The notes under the pieces were generated by a model, which worked only from the letters and a program-made list of their open reading frames with translations, was not told the origin of the DNA and ran no database searches. A stretch of DNA of 64,000 bases. Origin: Alcaligenes aquatilis. GTDB taxonomy: Bacteria > Pseudomonadota > Gammaproteobacteria > Burkholderiales > Burkholderiaceae_B. Shown here piece after piece: positions 28,782 to 36,998 of this stretch (its first letter is position 1; every line of letters starts with the position of its first letter). A program made the position numbers and the translations under genes. Where the stretch lies: positions 2,728,001-2,792,000 of the forward strand of contig NZ_CP022390.1 of the NCBI RefSeq assembly GCF_003076515.1. The letters run 5' to 3'.

Positions 28782-29143
28782 GTGAACCGCTCTTTTGGCG
28801 CGTCTATCAACCACGTTTCACAACGATCTGGACAGGAAGTAAAACCAACCACTGTTTGCCTTTTCCCCGCTGATCTTCCGACCTACTCAACAAGCCCCTG
28901 TGCTGCTGCTAAACAGCGTACAAAGCGTCTGCTTCCCGTCCTCCAAAAGATTTTCTTATCCTGCAAGCCCTCCCCCGAGAAGCTAGCCACGCGCTCCAGA
29001 AATTCGTTTTGATATATCAGATCACGAGTATATATATCAATTAAATCAAGGGTTTACACCATTGATTGCGCTTGCGACAAAAAGCTATAAATCTAAAACA
29101 ATTACATGCAAACGCATTCAAAAAAGTGTGAGGAGACAGGAAA
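28782..29143. other. Intergenic region upstream of the enolase-superfamily gene, with inverted repeat
   Basis: No coding sequence is supported here. The notable element is an AT-rich inverted repeat, TTGATATAT (29009-29017) and ATATATCAA (29032-29040), about 105 bp before the next start, a likely regulator site for the enolase/Bug operon. No regulator gene lies next to it. GGAGACAGG precedes the ATG at 29144. Confidence 0.45.
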
Positions 29144-30298
29144 ATGAAGATCACGGCCGTACGCGCCATTCCCTTGAACGTGCCTTTTCAGTTCGATAGC
29201 GCGGGCATCAAAAAACCCACGAATCTAGCCATCTGTCATGTCGAAATCGAGACCGATGAAGGCATCACCGGCTATGGACTGAGTGCCATTACCGAGGAGC
29301 ACCCCGTTGCCAGCACCATCAACGATATTCTGGCCAGCGACCTGATCGGGCAAGACCCCTTGCACACCGAGCGCCTATGGGATCGCATGTACTGGAACGT
29401 GTGCCCTCGGGGCCAGACAGGTTATGCCATGCACGCCATCTCGGCACTGGACATCGCTTTATGGGACATCAAGGGCAAAGCCTTGGGTTTGCCAGTGTGG
29501 AAACTGCTGGGCGGTGCTCGTGAAAAAGTCCCCGCCTACGCAACCTTCGGTTTTGCTTTCCTGGGCGAAGAAGAGTTGGTCAAGGTCGCTCAAGGCTGCG
29601 TGGATCAAGGCTTTCAGGGTTTGAAAATGGTAGTAGGCCATCATGGTCTGCAACGTCGCGACGAACCGCGTCCCCTGGCCGAGCTGATTCGTCAGGACAT
29701 GCGCCGCATGAGCCTGGTACGCGAGGCCATTCCCGCCGACATGTCGCTATACATCGACGGCAACTGCAGCCTGGACTATGTGCATGCCAAAGCCATCGCC
29801 CGTCATGCCCGCGATCTGGACGTCGGTTTTTTTGAGGAACCCATTACCCAGAACGACACGGGCCGCCTGCGTGAACTGCGCCAAAGCACAGGCATCACCA
29901 TTGCCGCTGGCCAGAACGAAGGCCAGTCCTATCGCTTCCGTGATCTGCTGATGCAGCAAGCCGTGGACATTCTGCAACCCAACGTGCTGATTTCCGGCGG
30001 CTTCACCCAGTCCCGCAAGATCTTCGCCCTGGCAGAGAGCTTCAACGCTTCGGTCGCCAATGGCGGGGCTTTCCCCTCCCACAACGGTCACCTGCACTGC
30101 GGCCTGTTAAATGGCGGCGATGTGGAATGGCACCTGGCCGCCAGCGCCATGATGGCCGAGATCTACACCGGCCTGCCCCAGCCCGAACAAGGCTGGCTGC
30201 GCATGCCTGACGCCCCCGGCCTGGGGCTGACACCACGACACGATCAAATCGACAAGCTGCGCAGCAACCCCGGCAGCCTGGGCTCCGGCAAAGGCTGA
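29144..30298 (+). CDS. Mandelate racemase/muconate lactonizing enzyme family protein (enolase superfamily)
   Basis: 384 residues: an N-terminal capping domain (1-125) and a TIM barrel. Metal ligands Asp205 (YIDGNC) and Glu231 (FFEEP) are 26 residues apart, as in mandelate racemase. The position of the third ligand, another 26 residues on, is Gln257 in AAGQNEGQ, so the usual Glu is replaced or the ligand has shifted to Glu259. Lys161 (GLKMVV) and the C-terminal His in SHNGHLHC are candidate acid/base residues. The reaction is likely a dehydration, racemisation or cycloisomerisation of a carboxylate. The Bug gene 30 bp downstream may supply the substrate. Confidence 0.92.
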   Translation: MKITAVRAIPLNVPFQFDSAGIKKPTNLAICHVEIETDEGITGYGLSAITEEHPVASTINDILASDLIGQDPLHTERLWDRMYWNVCPRGQTGYAMHAISALDIALWDIKGKALGLPVWKLLGGAREKVPAYATFGFAFLGEEELVKVAQGCVDQGFQGLKMVVGHHGLQRRDEPRPLAELIRQDMRRMSLVREAIPADMSLYIDGNCSLDYVHAKAIARHARDLDVGFFEEPITQNDTGRLRELRQSTGITIAAGQNEGQSYRFRDLLMQQAVDILQPNVLISGGFTQSRKIFALAESFNASVANGGAFPSHNGHLHCGLLNGGDVEWHLAASAMMAEIYTGLPQPEQGWLRMPDAPGLGLTPRHDQIDKLRSNPGSLGSGKG

Positions 30299-30328
30299 AA
30301 CTAACAACTACCGAGGAGGTAAAAAAAC

Positions 30329-31303
30329 ATGAAACCCTGGTCCCGTGTTGTACTTGCCCTCAGTTTTATCTTTGCTGCCGCGCCCCAAAGCTGGGCAGCT
30401 CCCCCCGCCTGGGCCGAGCGCCCGGTGCGGCTGATCGTCCCCTCTGCCGCAGGCGGTTCGGGCGATACCCTGGCCCGGCCGCTCGCCGAAGCGCTGGGCA
30501 CTGAAATAGATCAAACCGTGGTTGTGGAAAATAAAGGAGGCGTAGGCGGCGTGCTGGGTGCCAGCATGGTGGCCAACTCCAGCCCCGCAGACAATCAGCT
30601 TTTGTTTGGTGCCGTGCATCACATGATTGCACCTTCCGTGTTGAAAAACTTTCCCTACGACACCCGCAAAGACCTGAAAGCCGTCACCCTGATTGCCGCC
30701 ATGCCCAATGTGCTGGTGGTGAACGCCAATTCACCCTATCGCAGCGTAGACGACCTGCTGGCCGCCGCCAAACAAGGGGCTGGCGTGAACTATGGCACCA
30801 GCGGCGTGGCCACCATGCTGCATCTGATGGCGGGCAAGCTGGAAAAGAGATCCGGCACCACCATGACCGCCGTGCATTACAAAGGCAGCGGTCCGGCAGT
30901 CATGGCGCTGATCAGTGGCGATCAGGTGGACTTTATGTTCGAGACCATGCCGTCGGCCGTGGCGCAGATACGCAATGGCCGCTTGCGCGCCTTGGCGGTT
31001 TCCAGCCCCGAACGTGCCCCTGCCCTGCCGGATGTGCCGACCCTGAAGGAGCTGGGCATGGATGAAATCAGCGCCCAGACCTGGTACGGAATTTTCATGC
31101 AAGGGGACGTGCCGGACACCACCGTACAAAGCGTGGCAGACCGCATTCACCGGGCCTTGAATACCGACAAGATCAAGGAAATCTGGGAGGGGAACGGAGC
31201 AACTCTGGTCACCAATAGCCCAGCCGAGTTCACCGTGTATGTGGATCAGCAGTTGAACTATTGGGCCGACTCGGTCAGTGATCTGGGGCTGAGCAACTTC
31301 TAA
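30329..31303 (+). CDS. Bug family (TctC-like) periplasmic substrate-binding protein
   Basis: 324 residues with a signal peptide ending near SWAA, and a very strong ribosome-binding site (GAGGAGGT) before ATG 30329. Family segments are VRLIVPSAAGGSGDTLARP, VVENKGGVGGVLGASMVAN, VNYGTSGVATMLHLMAGKL, HYKGSGPAVMALISGDQV and LRALAVSSPERAPALPDVPT. It is the second gene of the enolase-superfamily operon; the ligand is probably the substrate of that enzyme. No membrane partner genes are present. Confidence 0.95.
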   Translation: MKPWSRVVLALSFIFAAAPQSWAAPPAWAERPVRLIVPSAAGGSGDTLARPLAEALGTEIDQTVVVENKGGVGGVLGASMVANSSPADNQLLFGAVHHMIAPSVLKNFPYDTRKDLKAVTLIAAMPNVLVVNANSPYRSVDDLLAAAKQGAGVNYGTSGVATMLHLMAGKLEKRSGTTMTAVHYKGSGPAVMALISGDQVDFMFETMPSAVAQIRNGRLRALAVSSPERAPALPDVPTLKELGMDEISAQTWYGIFMQGDVPDTTVQSVADRIHRALNTDKIKEIWEGNGATLVTNSPAEFTVYVDQQLNYWADSVSDLGLSNF

Positions 31304-31326
31304 CTCTACAAGCGTCAATTCGCCTT

Positions 31327-31352
31327 AAGGGCTGCCACTGGCGGCCCTTTTT
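31327..31352 (+). terminator. Rho-independent terminator after the Bug gene
   Basis: Hairpin AAGGGC-T-GCC / GGC-G-GCCCTT with a 3-nt loop (31327-31349), followed by TTTTTC. It closes the enolase/Bug operon. Confidence 0.85.
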
Positions 31353-31418
31353 CTTGAGCCTGTCCTGCCCCTCCTACTTCGCGTTATGCTGTGGCACCAT
31401 CTACAGCGAACCCTAGCC

Positions 31419-32060
31419 ATGTCCAGCCTGTTCCACCCCTTTGAAGGGCTTGCCGCCCAACTCTTACCCCACAGCAGCACCAGTCACAACGACGGCTCTC
31501 ACGACCAATCGCACTTGCAACGGGTCTGGAAGAACGTCTGTGCGATTCAGGAAAAAGAAGGTGGGGATCTGCGGATTTTGCTGGCCGCAACGGTGCTGCA
31601 CGATTGCGTTGCAGTGGAGAAAAGCTCGCCTTTGCGCTCTCGTGCATCCACCCTGTCGGCCGAACAAGCGCAGCATATTCTGGGGGCGATGGGCTGGTCC
31701 CAGCAAGACTGTGAAGCCGTCGGTCAAGCGATCCAAAGCCACAGTTTTTCAGCGAACATAGCGCCAGCCAGCCTGGAAGCCCGCATCTTGCAGGACGCAG
31801 ACCGCCTGGATGCCATTGGTGCTTTAGGGATAGCTCGCTGCTTCTACACAGCGGGACGAATGGGATCCAGCTTGTATGAGCCGGAAGATCCACAAGCAGA
31901 ACATCGCCCTCTAGATGACAAGCGCTACGCGCTGGATCACTTCCCGGCCAAGTTACTCAAACTGGCCGAGGGGTTTCAGACAAAGCGCGGCCAGGAAATC
32001 GCGCGTGAGCGACATGAACGAATGGAGCGGTTTGTAGAGGAAATGCTGGGGGAGCTGTAA
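31419..32060 (+). CDS. HD domain phosphohydrolase
   Basis: 213 residues from ATG 31419. The HD signature is visible: His in SHDQSHLQRVW, the His-Asp pair in TVLHDCVAVE, then ILQDADRLDAIGALGIARC with the last Asp of the metal site. It resembles the YedJ/YpgQ group of small HD hydrolases acting on nucleotides; the substrate is unknown. It is convergent with the MazG-like gene, only 13 bp apart. Confidence 0.9.
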   Translation: MSSLFHPFEGLAAQLLPHSSTSHNDGSHDQSHLQRVWKNVCAIQEKEGGDLRILLAATVLHDCVAVEKSSPLRSRASTLSAEQAQHILGAMGWSQQDCEAVGQAIQSHSFSANIAPASLEARILQDADRLDAIGALGIARCFYTAGRMGSSLYEPEDPQAEHRPLDDKRYALDHFPAKLLKLAEGFQTKRGQEIARERHERMERFVEEMLGEL

Positions 32061-32073
32061 GCCCTAGCTTCTT

Positions 32074-32448
32074 TCACAACTCCGTATATTTCTTGTTCGT
32101 CCCCCGCACCTTATCGGCGGGGTATTTCTGGGCGTTTTTCACCAGCTTGTTGGTGACAGCCTCATTCATATCCACCCCCAGAACGAAGGCCAGACGGCTC
32201 AGGTAGATCTGCACGTCAGCCAGCTCATCGCGCACGGCTTGGGCGGTTTTCGGATCGTTACCAACCTCGCGGGACTGGTCTTCTGTCAGCCATTGGAAGA
32301 TTTCAATCAATTCGCCCACTTCGTTGGTCAGGGCCATGGCCAGATTTTTGGGGCTATGGAATTGGTCCCACTCACGCTCACGCGCAAACTGGGCAACGGC
32401 CTCGTTCAGGCCAGTCAAAGTCATCAGGGGGCGTTTTGAGTCTGTCAT
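32074..32448 (-). CDS. MazG-like nucleotide pyrophosphohydrolase (dCTPase type)
   Basis: 124 residues from ATG 32448. The helical MazG/RS21-C6 fold pattern has the metal-binding E-x-x-E in TNEVGELIEIFQWL and the E-x-x-D in RDELADVQIYL, with KNAQKYPADKVRG at the end as in bacterial dCTP pyrophosphatase-like proteins. It probably hydrolyses non-canonical or surplus dNTPs to dNMPs in the cytoplasm. Confidence 0.92.
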   Translation of the reverse strand: MTDSKRPLMTLTGLNEAVAQFAREREWDQFHSPKNLAMALTNEVGELIEIFQWLTEDQSREVGNDPKTAQAVRDELADVQIYLSRLAFVLGVDMNEAVTNKLVKNAQKYPADKVRGTNKKYTEL

Positions 32449-32518
32449 TCGGTACGTCACTTAAAAAATCTCAATCCAGCGACAGACTCACACAAGGGCC
32501 GGGGGATAGCAAGTCTGT

Positions 32519-32980
32519 TTACGATCTCGCCGCCGCTTTCAGGCTCATCATCAGGCGGTCCAGTGCATTGGCAAACTCGCGCCGGTCAGCCTGGCTAAAG
32601 GGGGCCGGGCCTCCGATATCCACGCCGGTGCTGCGCAGTTCTTCCATCATGTCGCGCATGGCCAGCCGCTCGCCGATGCTGTTGGCATCCAGACGTTCCC
32701 CCCTGGGGGTCAGGACCAGAGCTTTGCGCTCTAATACCTGTGCGGCCAGGGGAATGTCGGCAGTAATCACCAGGTCTCCGACACTGGCATGCTGGACGAT
32801 GTAATCGTCTGCCACGTTAAAGCCCCGTGCCACCTGCACCGCCCGCAGCCAGGGCGATGGCGGGGTACGTAACATCTGGTTGGCCACCAAGATCACGTGG
32901 CGGCTCCAACGTTGCCCGGCACGGTAAAGAATTTCTTTGATAACCACCGGACAGGCATCGGCATCGACCCAAATCTGCAT
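32519..32980 (-). CDS. YaiI/YqxD family protein (DUF188)
   Basis: 153 residues. The family's PIN-like nuclease pattern is seen: [16 protein letters not shown] at the start, [26 protein letters not shown], the [21 protein letters not shown] stretch and a late [15 protein letters not shown]. Biochemical function is not established. Three bases separate it from the upstream 88-residue gene, so both are co-transcribed. Confidence 0.93.
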   Translation of the reverse strand: MQIWVDADACPVVIKEILYRAGQRWSRHVILVANQMLRTPPSPWLRAVQVARGFNVADDYIVQHASVGDLVITADIPLAAQVLERKALVLTPRGERLDANSIGERLAMRDMMEELRSTGVDIGGPAPFSQADRREFANALDRLMMSLKAAARS

Positions 32981-32983
32981 GGA

Positions 32984-33250
32984 TTACAGGTCCAGGGCTT
33001 GGGCCAGCAGGCGGTCAATCACTTCATGGGTCGATACGCCTTGCTCGGCAGCACGAGCCCGCACGGCATCAATAACAGGTTGAGTCAGCTTCACGGGAAA
33101 GGACACCAAACCAGCAGCCTGATCCAGGCGACGCTGTTCGCGCCGATCAGTTGCCGCAGAATCACCTGCAAAGCGTTGTGGCGTACCCGCTTTTTTTACA
33201 TTGCTCAGCAGTTTGACGGCGCTGAGTTTTTCCATATCGGTGCGTTTCAT
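32984..33250 (-). CDS. Small protein with ribbon-helix-helix-like C-terminus
   Basis: 88 residues from ATG 33250. The first 45 are basic and polar; the rest (LVSFPVKLTQPVIDAVRARA, then EQGVSTHEVIDRLLAQAL) fits the strand-helix-helix pattern of CopG/Arc-type DNA-binding proteins, though this could also be a structural coincidence. First gene of a two-gene unit with the DUF188 gene. Function unknown. Confidence 0.7.
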   Translation of the reverse strand: MKRTDMEKLSAVKLLSNVKKAGTPQRFAGDSAATDRREQRRLDQAAGLVSFPVKLTQPVIDAVRARAAEQGVSTHEVIDRLLAQALDL

Positions 33251-33571
33251 GGGTTTTCTTTAAAAGAATGGGCTGATTCGCTCAAGGTAAGCGAACAATA
33301 CGGCAACAAGACCGTTAGCCTGTATGGCTGGCATACTGCGCAGCTTGCGGGAAAATGTCCAGGTTTTTTATGTATACGCCCTGATAATCAACGTATTAGC
33401 TTTCATAAGCAGGCCTGTTTCACCAGGAAAGAGACAAAAAAGCAGCCTCTTTATCGGGTGTCACGTCAGTTTTAAGGGCTACTCAATGCTTGCCTGGCCC
33501 GTCAGCCTCAGAAACCGACAAGTCCGGCTCCTAATCAATAGCCACCAGTTACCAGAGCCCAGCATGCATAA
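33251..33571. other. Intergenic region, no gene seen
   Basis: About 320 bp between the small RHH-like gene and the terminator of the parvulin gene. Short frames here lack ribosome-binding sites and family features. It must carry the promoter of the leftward RHH-like/DUF188 pair; no defined motif was recognised. Confidence 0.5.
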
Positions 33572-33595
33572 AAAAACCCGCCGAGGCGGGTTTTT
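33572..33595 (-). terminator. Rho-independent terminator after the parvulin gene
   Basis: Stem AAAACCCGCC / GGCGGGTTTT with a 2-nt loop. On the minus strand it ends in a run of seven T residues. It lies 16 bp behind the stop at 33611. Confidence 0.9.
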
Positions 33596-33610
33596 ATTGG
33601 CCTGATCGTA

Positions 33611-33892
33611 TCAGTCCTGACGTGCAGTCACTTCTACCAGGTGGTAGCCGAACTGAGTCTTGACGGGGCCTTGCACAACGCCAACGGGGGCGCTGAACAC
33701 AACCTGATCGAACTCGGGCACCATTTGGCCACGGCCAAATGTTCCCAGCTCGCCGCCCATGCGGGCCGATGGGCAGCTGGAATTTTCCTTGGCCACCTGA
33801 GCAAAGTCAGAACCACCTTCGATAGCGGTTTTCAATTCGTTCGCTTTCTCTTCGGTGCTGACCAGAATGTGGCGTGCGGAGGCTTGTGCCAT
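33611..33892 (-). CDS. Parvulin-type peptidyl-prolyl isomerase (PpiC-like)
   Basis: 93 residues, a single parvulin domain with no signal peptide, so cytosolic. Typical segments are ASARHILVSTEEKANEL, the CPSARMGGELGTFGRGQMVPEF core and VVFSAPVGVVQGPVKTQFGYHLVEV. Length equals E. coli PpiC. AAGGAG precedes the ATG. It catalyses cis/trans isomerisation of prolyl bonds. It may be read from the TerC-family transcript 101 bp upstream on the same strand. Confidence 0.96.
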   Translation of the reverse strand: MAQASARHILVSTEEKANELKTAIEGGSDFAQVAKENSSCPSARMGGELGTFGRGQMVPEFDQVVFSAPVGVVQGPVKTQFGYHLVEVTARQD

Positions 33893-33993
33893 GGTGTACT
33901 CCTTTTTTAGAAAATCGTTTGAGCTTAACCCAGAACCATGCCGGAAGCGAAGCCCCCGGCCCTGGTTCTACACCTGCTGTTTCAATTTCAGGC

Positions 33994-34695
33994 TTAGGCA
34001 GCTTTCTTGCGCTTGGCCGCAGCAATGCCATGACCCAAAACAACGATCAGCAAGGCACCCGCCACTTCCGCAGCCAACTTGACCGTGGAGCTAGGCTCAC
34101 CGAAGTACTCGATGTATTTAACATCTGTCACCAGCATGCCACCTGCAATCCAACCCAGCAAAGCGGCACCCAATGTCACAACCATAGGGAAACGGTCGAT
34201 CAGTTTCAGCACCAAGGTGCTGCCCCAGATAATAATAGGCACACTCACGACCAGACCAAAGACAACCAGACCGATCTGATGATCCGGATCTGCAGTTTGA
34301 GCCGCACCCGCAATCGCGATCACATTGTCCAGACTCATTACAAAGTCGGCAATAATGATGGTCTTGATGGCTTTCCACAAGGTGGCACCACCCTCAACAT
34401 TGCCGTGCCCATCTTCTTCAGGAATCAAGAGCTTGACGCCGATCCAGACCAGCAGCAAGGCACCGACCACTTTCAGATACGGTACGGCCAGCAAAGTCAG
34501 GGCAAAGGCAATCAGGACAACACGCAAGCCAATTGCACCGGCTGTGCCCCACAAAATACCTTTCACGCGCTGTTGGGCAGGCAAATTACGGCAAGCCAAT
34601 GCAATAACCACGGCGTTATCGCCCCCCAACAATATATCGATCAAAATGATCTGAAATACTGCCGCCCAACTTATCGTCTGCAAAAACTCCATCAT
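33994..34695 (-). CDS. TerC family membrane protein, probable manganese exporter (YjbE/Alx-type)
   Basis: 233 residues from ATG 34695 (34692 also possible). About seven membrane segments with the TerC signatures ILIDILLGGDNAVVIALA and IIADFVMSLDNVIAIAGAA, whose acidic residues are thought to bind metal. A yybP-ykoY riboswitch with an intrinsic terminator precedes the gene, which links it to manganese: members of this group export Mn2+, or load secreted enzymes with it. The unconserved frame extension to 34821 covers the terminator and is not translated. Confidence 0.93.
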   Translation of the reverse strand: MMEFLQTISWAAVFQIILIDILLGGDNAVVIALACRNLPAQQRVKGILWGTAGAIGLRVVLIAFALTLLAVPYLKVVGALLLVWIGVKLLIPEEDGHGNVEGGATLWKAIKTIIIADFVMSLDNVIAIAGAAQTADPDHQIGLVVFGLVVSVPIIIWGSTLVLKLIDRFPMVVTLGAALLGWIAGGMLVTDVKYIEYFGEPSSTVKLAAEVAGALLIVVLGHGIAAAKRKKAA

Positions 34696-34785
34696 AGGTA
34701 AGACCGCCTTTTTATATTGTTTGATTGAACGCTGACGACCATCTTGCAGAACTGTACAACGAAAAAATGACGGGCGTTGTACAAA

Positions 34786-34822
34786 ACAAAAATGGCCTGA
34801 TCCATTAAGGACACAGGCCATC
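34786..34822 (-). terminator. Riboswitch-controlled terminator before the TerC-family gene
   Basis: On the minus strand ATGGCCTG and CAGGCCAT form a stem around a 15-nt loop, followed by TTTTTGTTTTG. It lies between the aptamer (34832-34960) and the start codon at 34695, where the expression platform of a yybP-ykoY riboswitch is expected. Ligand binding should prevent this hairpin. Confidence 0.8.
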
Positions 34823-34831
34823 TCTTTGTGG

Positions 34832-34960
34832 AGGATGCACCTTGCCCGTTAATGGCAAGGTCTTGCTTGCAACCCTGAGATTGCCCGGGCACCGGGAATA
34901 CGTGAAAAACACAAATTACCGTGATGACGATGCGCCGGAAAGTAAGCTACTCCCCCTGAT
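34832..34960 (-). ncRNA. yybP-ykoY manganese riboswitch aptamer
   Basis: The minus strand starts with CAGGGGGAGTAGC (34958-34946), containing GGGGAGTAGC, the hallmark loop of the yybP-ykoY family. Later it has the stem-loop ACCTTGCC / GGCAAGGT (34861-34839), then GCATCCTCCAC, which can close the aptamer. A promoter sits directly upstream and an intrinsic terminator directly downstream, and the controlled gene is of the TerC family, the commonest partner of this riboswitch. Known family members bind Mn2+ and turn the gene on. Exact helices need a covariance-model check. Confidence 0.85.
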
Positions 34961-34968
34961 AGTTCGCA

Positions 34969-34996
34969 AGTATAACGATCTTGCGTGAAACAACAA
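34969..34996 (-). promoter_or_regulatory. Sigma-70 promoter of the riboswitch/TerC transcript
   Basis: On the minus strand -35 TTGTTG (34996-34991), a 16-bp spacer, and -10 TATACT (34974-34969). The transcript would start near 34962, just in front of the conserved riboswitch sequence, leaving almost no extra leader. Confidence 0.65.
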
Positions 34997-35062
34997 AGCT
35001 TTTCGCCGGACATGGCGTTTTTTCGAGGCAAGTTCCGGATCGACGTTGCACGCTCGCCTCAC

Positions 35063-35233
35063 GCTCTGGTCGATCTGATTGGCCGCTACGACTTCAGCAA
35101 ACAATTGACGGCCACCTTGAACGTCAACAATCTGTTCAACCGCAAATATCTGAGCACACTGGATCAGACCTTCTACACCGGCTATTACGGCGCACCGCGT
35201 AATGCCATGCTGAACCTGCGTTACTCCTTCTAA
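35063..35233 (+). pseudogene. C-terminal remnant of a TonB-dependent siderophore receptor
   Basis: About 56 codons ending at 35233 match the end of TonB receptors: ALVDLIGRYDFSKQLTATL, the very typical NVNNLFNRKYLS, then YYGAPRNAMLNLRYSF with the terminal Phe required for outer-membrane insertion. The rest of the roughly 700-residue gene is missing; upstream in frame the sequence becomes unrelated and runs into the TerC promoter. A deletion or rearrangement has removed the body of the gene. Not expected to be functional. Confidence 0.88.
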
Positions 35234-35253
35234 GCAGCGCAGGGCCAGGTCGT

Positions 35254-35299
35254 AAAAACGGCTCCCGATCTCTGGATTGCCTCCAGGAATCGGGAGCCG
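35254..35299 (-). terminator. Rho-independent terminator of the DeoR/ABC transporter operon
   Basis: Stem CGGCTCCCGAT (35259-35269) with ATCGGGAGCCG (35289-35299), perfect 11 bp with a 19-nt loop. On the minus strand it is followed by TTTTT. It lies about 40 bp behind the phosphodiesterase stop. Confidence 0.88.
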
Positions 35300-35336
35300 C
35301 GCTCAACAAGGCCACCCTGTTATTGCACAGCCGGGA

Positions 35337-36146
35337 TCAAAGGCATTTCAAGGAGCTTAAATCGCCCGTGTACGGAAAGCGCAGCTCTTCATAAGCGAAG
35401 GGCTGAAAGTGCACGGTCAGGCCGTCTGCATTGGGTAAGATCACCGCATAGCTGGCCGGCTCAAACGTGGACGTGGCCGCCCCTTCGCGTTCCAGATCCA
35501 GCTCGTGCTGGTGATTGGTGCCACTGACCGTCACAAAATGCAGCCCATTCCACACGCCGCTGGCGCAGCGATGCACATGGCCGGAGAACAAATGCACGGG
35601 TGCGGGATGCGCTTTCAACACAGGCAAGAGCTCCGGCGCATTGCTCAAACGCAGCCAATCCATGGACGGGTACTGCAGGGCCGGCAAAGGATGGTGCGAA
35701 AACAGCATCACCGGCCCACTATGCGCGGCCAGTTCCTGCTGCAACCACTCCAGACGACGTGTACACAAATAGCCGTTGGTGTAGCCATCTTCCAAAGTAT
35801 CCAGATAAATCAGACGCCAATCCCCCCTGGTGTCGGCATGCTGCACAAAGCCGGGCAAATCGGTTGCGGCCTGTGGAAACACGCTGTGAAACGCGCTGCG
35901 GCTGTCGTGGTTGCCCATCAACAAACGCACAGGTGGAATCAAGTCCTGCAGGCCTTCGCGCAGGCGCTCATAAGCACGTGGGTGACCGGCATGGGTCAGA
36001 TCACCGGTCAGCACACACAAGTCTGCATCAGCATGATGGCGGTTCACGTGCTGCACACAGCGACGCAAGCGATCCAGAGGGTCCGAGCCAAACAACAGGC
36101 CATCGGGCGGGGTAATGTGCAGATCCGAAAACTGGATGATCTTCAT
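35337..36146 (-). CDS. Calcineurin-like phosphodiesterase (GpdQ/CpdA-type)
   Basis: 269 residues. All binuclear metal motifs are present: FSDLHI (D-x-H), TGDLTH (GD), MGNHDSR (GNHD), SHHPL and SGHVH. Length and the sequence around HIT and GNHD fit the GpdQ-like group, which hydrolyses glycerophosphodiesters, more than dedicated cAMP phosphodiesterases. It is the last gene of an Ugp-like ABC transporter operon, 9 bp behind the permease. The context supports cutting an imported phosphodiester to glycerol-3-phosphate or a similar product. Confidence 0.92.
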   Translation of the reverse strand: MKIIQFSDLHITPPDGLLFGSDPLDRLRRCVQHVNRHHADADLCVLTGDLTHAGHPRAYERLREGLQDLIPPVRLLMGNHDSRSAFHSVFPQAATDLPGFVQHADTRGDWRLIYLDTLEDGYTNGYLCTRRLEWLQQELAAHSGPVMLFSHHPLPALQYPSMDWLRLSNAPELLPVLKAHPAPVHLFSGHVHRCASGVWNGLHFVTVSGTNHQHELDLEREGAATSTFEPASYAVILPNADGLTVHFQPFAYEELRFPYTGDLSSLKCL

Positions 36147-36155
36147 CAGAATTCC

Positions 36156-36998
36156 TTAACGAATGCCGGCGCGTAAAAAGGCCTGCATGAACTGCTTTTG
36201 AAACAGCAGAAAGCCCAGCAACAGCGGCAAGATAGTCATTAATGTGGCGGCACTGATCAGGGAGATGCTGACACCACTTTCCGGTGCGCCAAACAGGGAT
36301 AAACCCACTGTCAACGGCCGGGTGTGGTCAGAGCTGCTGATCACCAAGGGCCATAGAAAATTGTTCCAGTGCGTGGACACCGACACCAGGGCATAAGCCA
36401 GGTACACAGGCTTGACCAGCGGCACATAAACACGCCAGAGCACACCCAGACGGCTGCACCCTTCCAGACGTGCCGCGTCCTCCAGCTCACGCGGCACTTG
36501 TTTGAAAGCCTGACGCAACAAGAACACACCAAAGGCACTGGCCATATAGGGCACACCCATGCCCCAGACCGTGTCCGTCCAGCCCAGCAAGGCCACCATG
36601 CGGTAGTTTTCGACAATCAGCACTTCGGGCAGGATGAACAACTGCAAAAGCAGCAGCATGAACAGAAACTGGCTGCCAAAGAAACGAAAGCGGGCAAAGG
36701 CGTACGCGGCCAAGGTACACAATACAAATTGACCGACCAGAATGGTCACGACCAGTACGGTGGTGTTGAAGATGTAGCGAAGCCAGGGCGCACGGTCCCA
36801 GGCGGCGGCAAAGTTATCCAAAGTCCAGCCTGCGCTCCAGTCAAAACTCAAGGCGGCGGACGGGTCACGAAACGCAGCCCAGCACGCGTACAGCAAGGGA
36901 GCAATCCACAGCAAGGCCAAAGCGTGCGCCCCCACTGTGTCCAAAGATGGCAAACGCAGCGGGCGGCCAGGAGCAGTCAAAACGGTGTCCATGTTCAT
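36156..36998 (-). CDS. ABC transporter permease (UgpE/MalG-like)
   Basis: 280 residues from ATG 36998, which overlaps the stop of the preceding permease by one base (TGATG). Six membrane segments; the cytoplasmic EAA loop ELEDAARLEGCSRLGVLWRVYVP is clear (residues about 190-210). It pairs with the permease at 36998-37888 to form the channel of a carbohydrate-type (CUT1) importer. Substrate is inferred from neighbours to be a glycerophosphate or sugar phosphate. Confidence 0.95.
   Translation of the reverse strand: MNMDTVLTAPGRPLRLPSLDTVGAHALALLWIAPLLYACWAAFRDPSAALSFDWSAGWTLDNFAAAWDRAPWLRYIFNTTVLVVTILVGQFVLCTLAAYAFARFRFFGSQFLFMLLLLQLFILPEVLIVENYRMVALLGWTDTVWGMGVPYMASAFGVFLLRQAFKQVPRELEDAARLEGCSRLGVLWRVYVPLVKPVYLAYALVSVSTHWNNFLWPLVISSSDHTRPLTVGLSLFGAPESGVSISLISAATLMTILPLLLGFLLFQKQFMQAFLRAGIR

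Noticed and set aside
28782..29012. 76-codon frame after the hslR terminator
   Set aside because: It starts within the terminator's tail, has no ribosome-binding site and no protein-like pattern.
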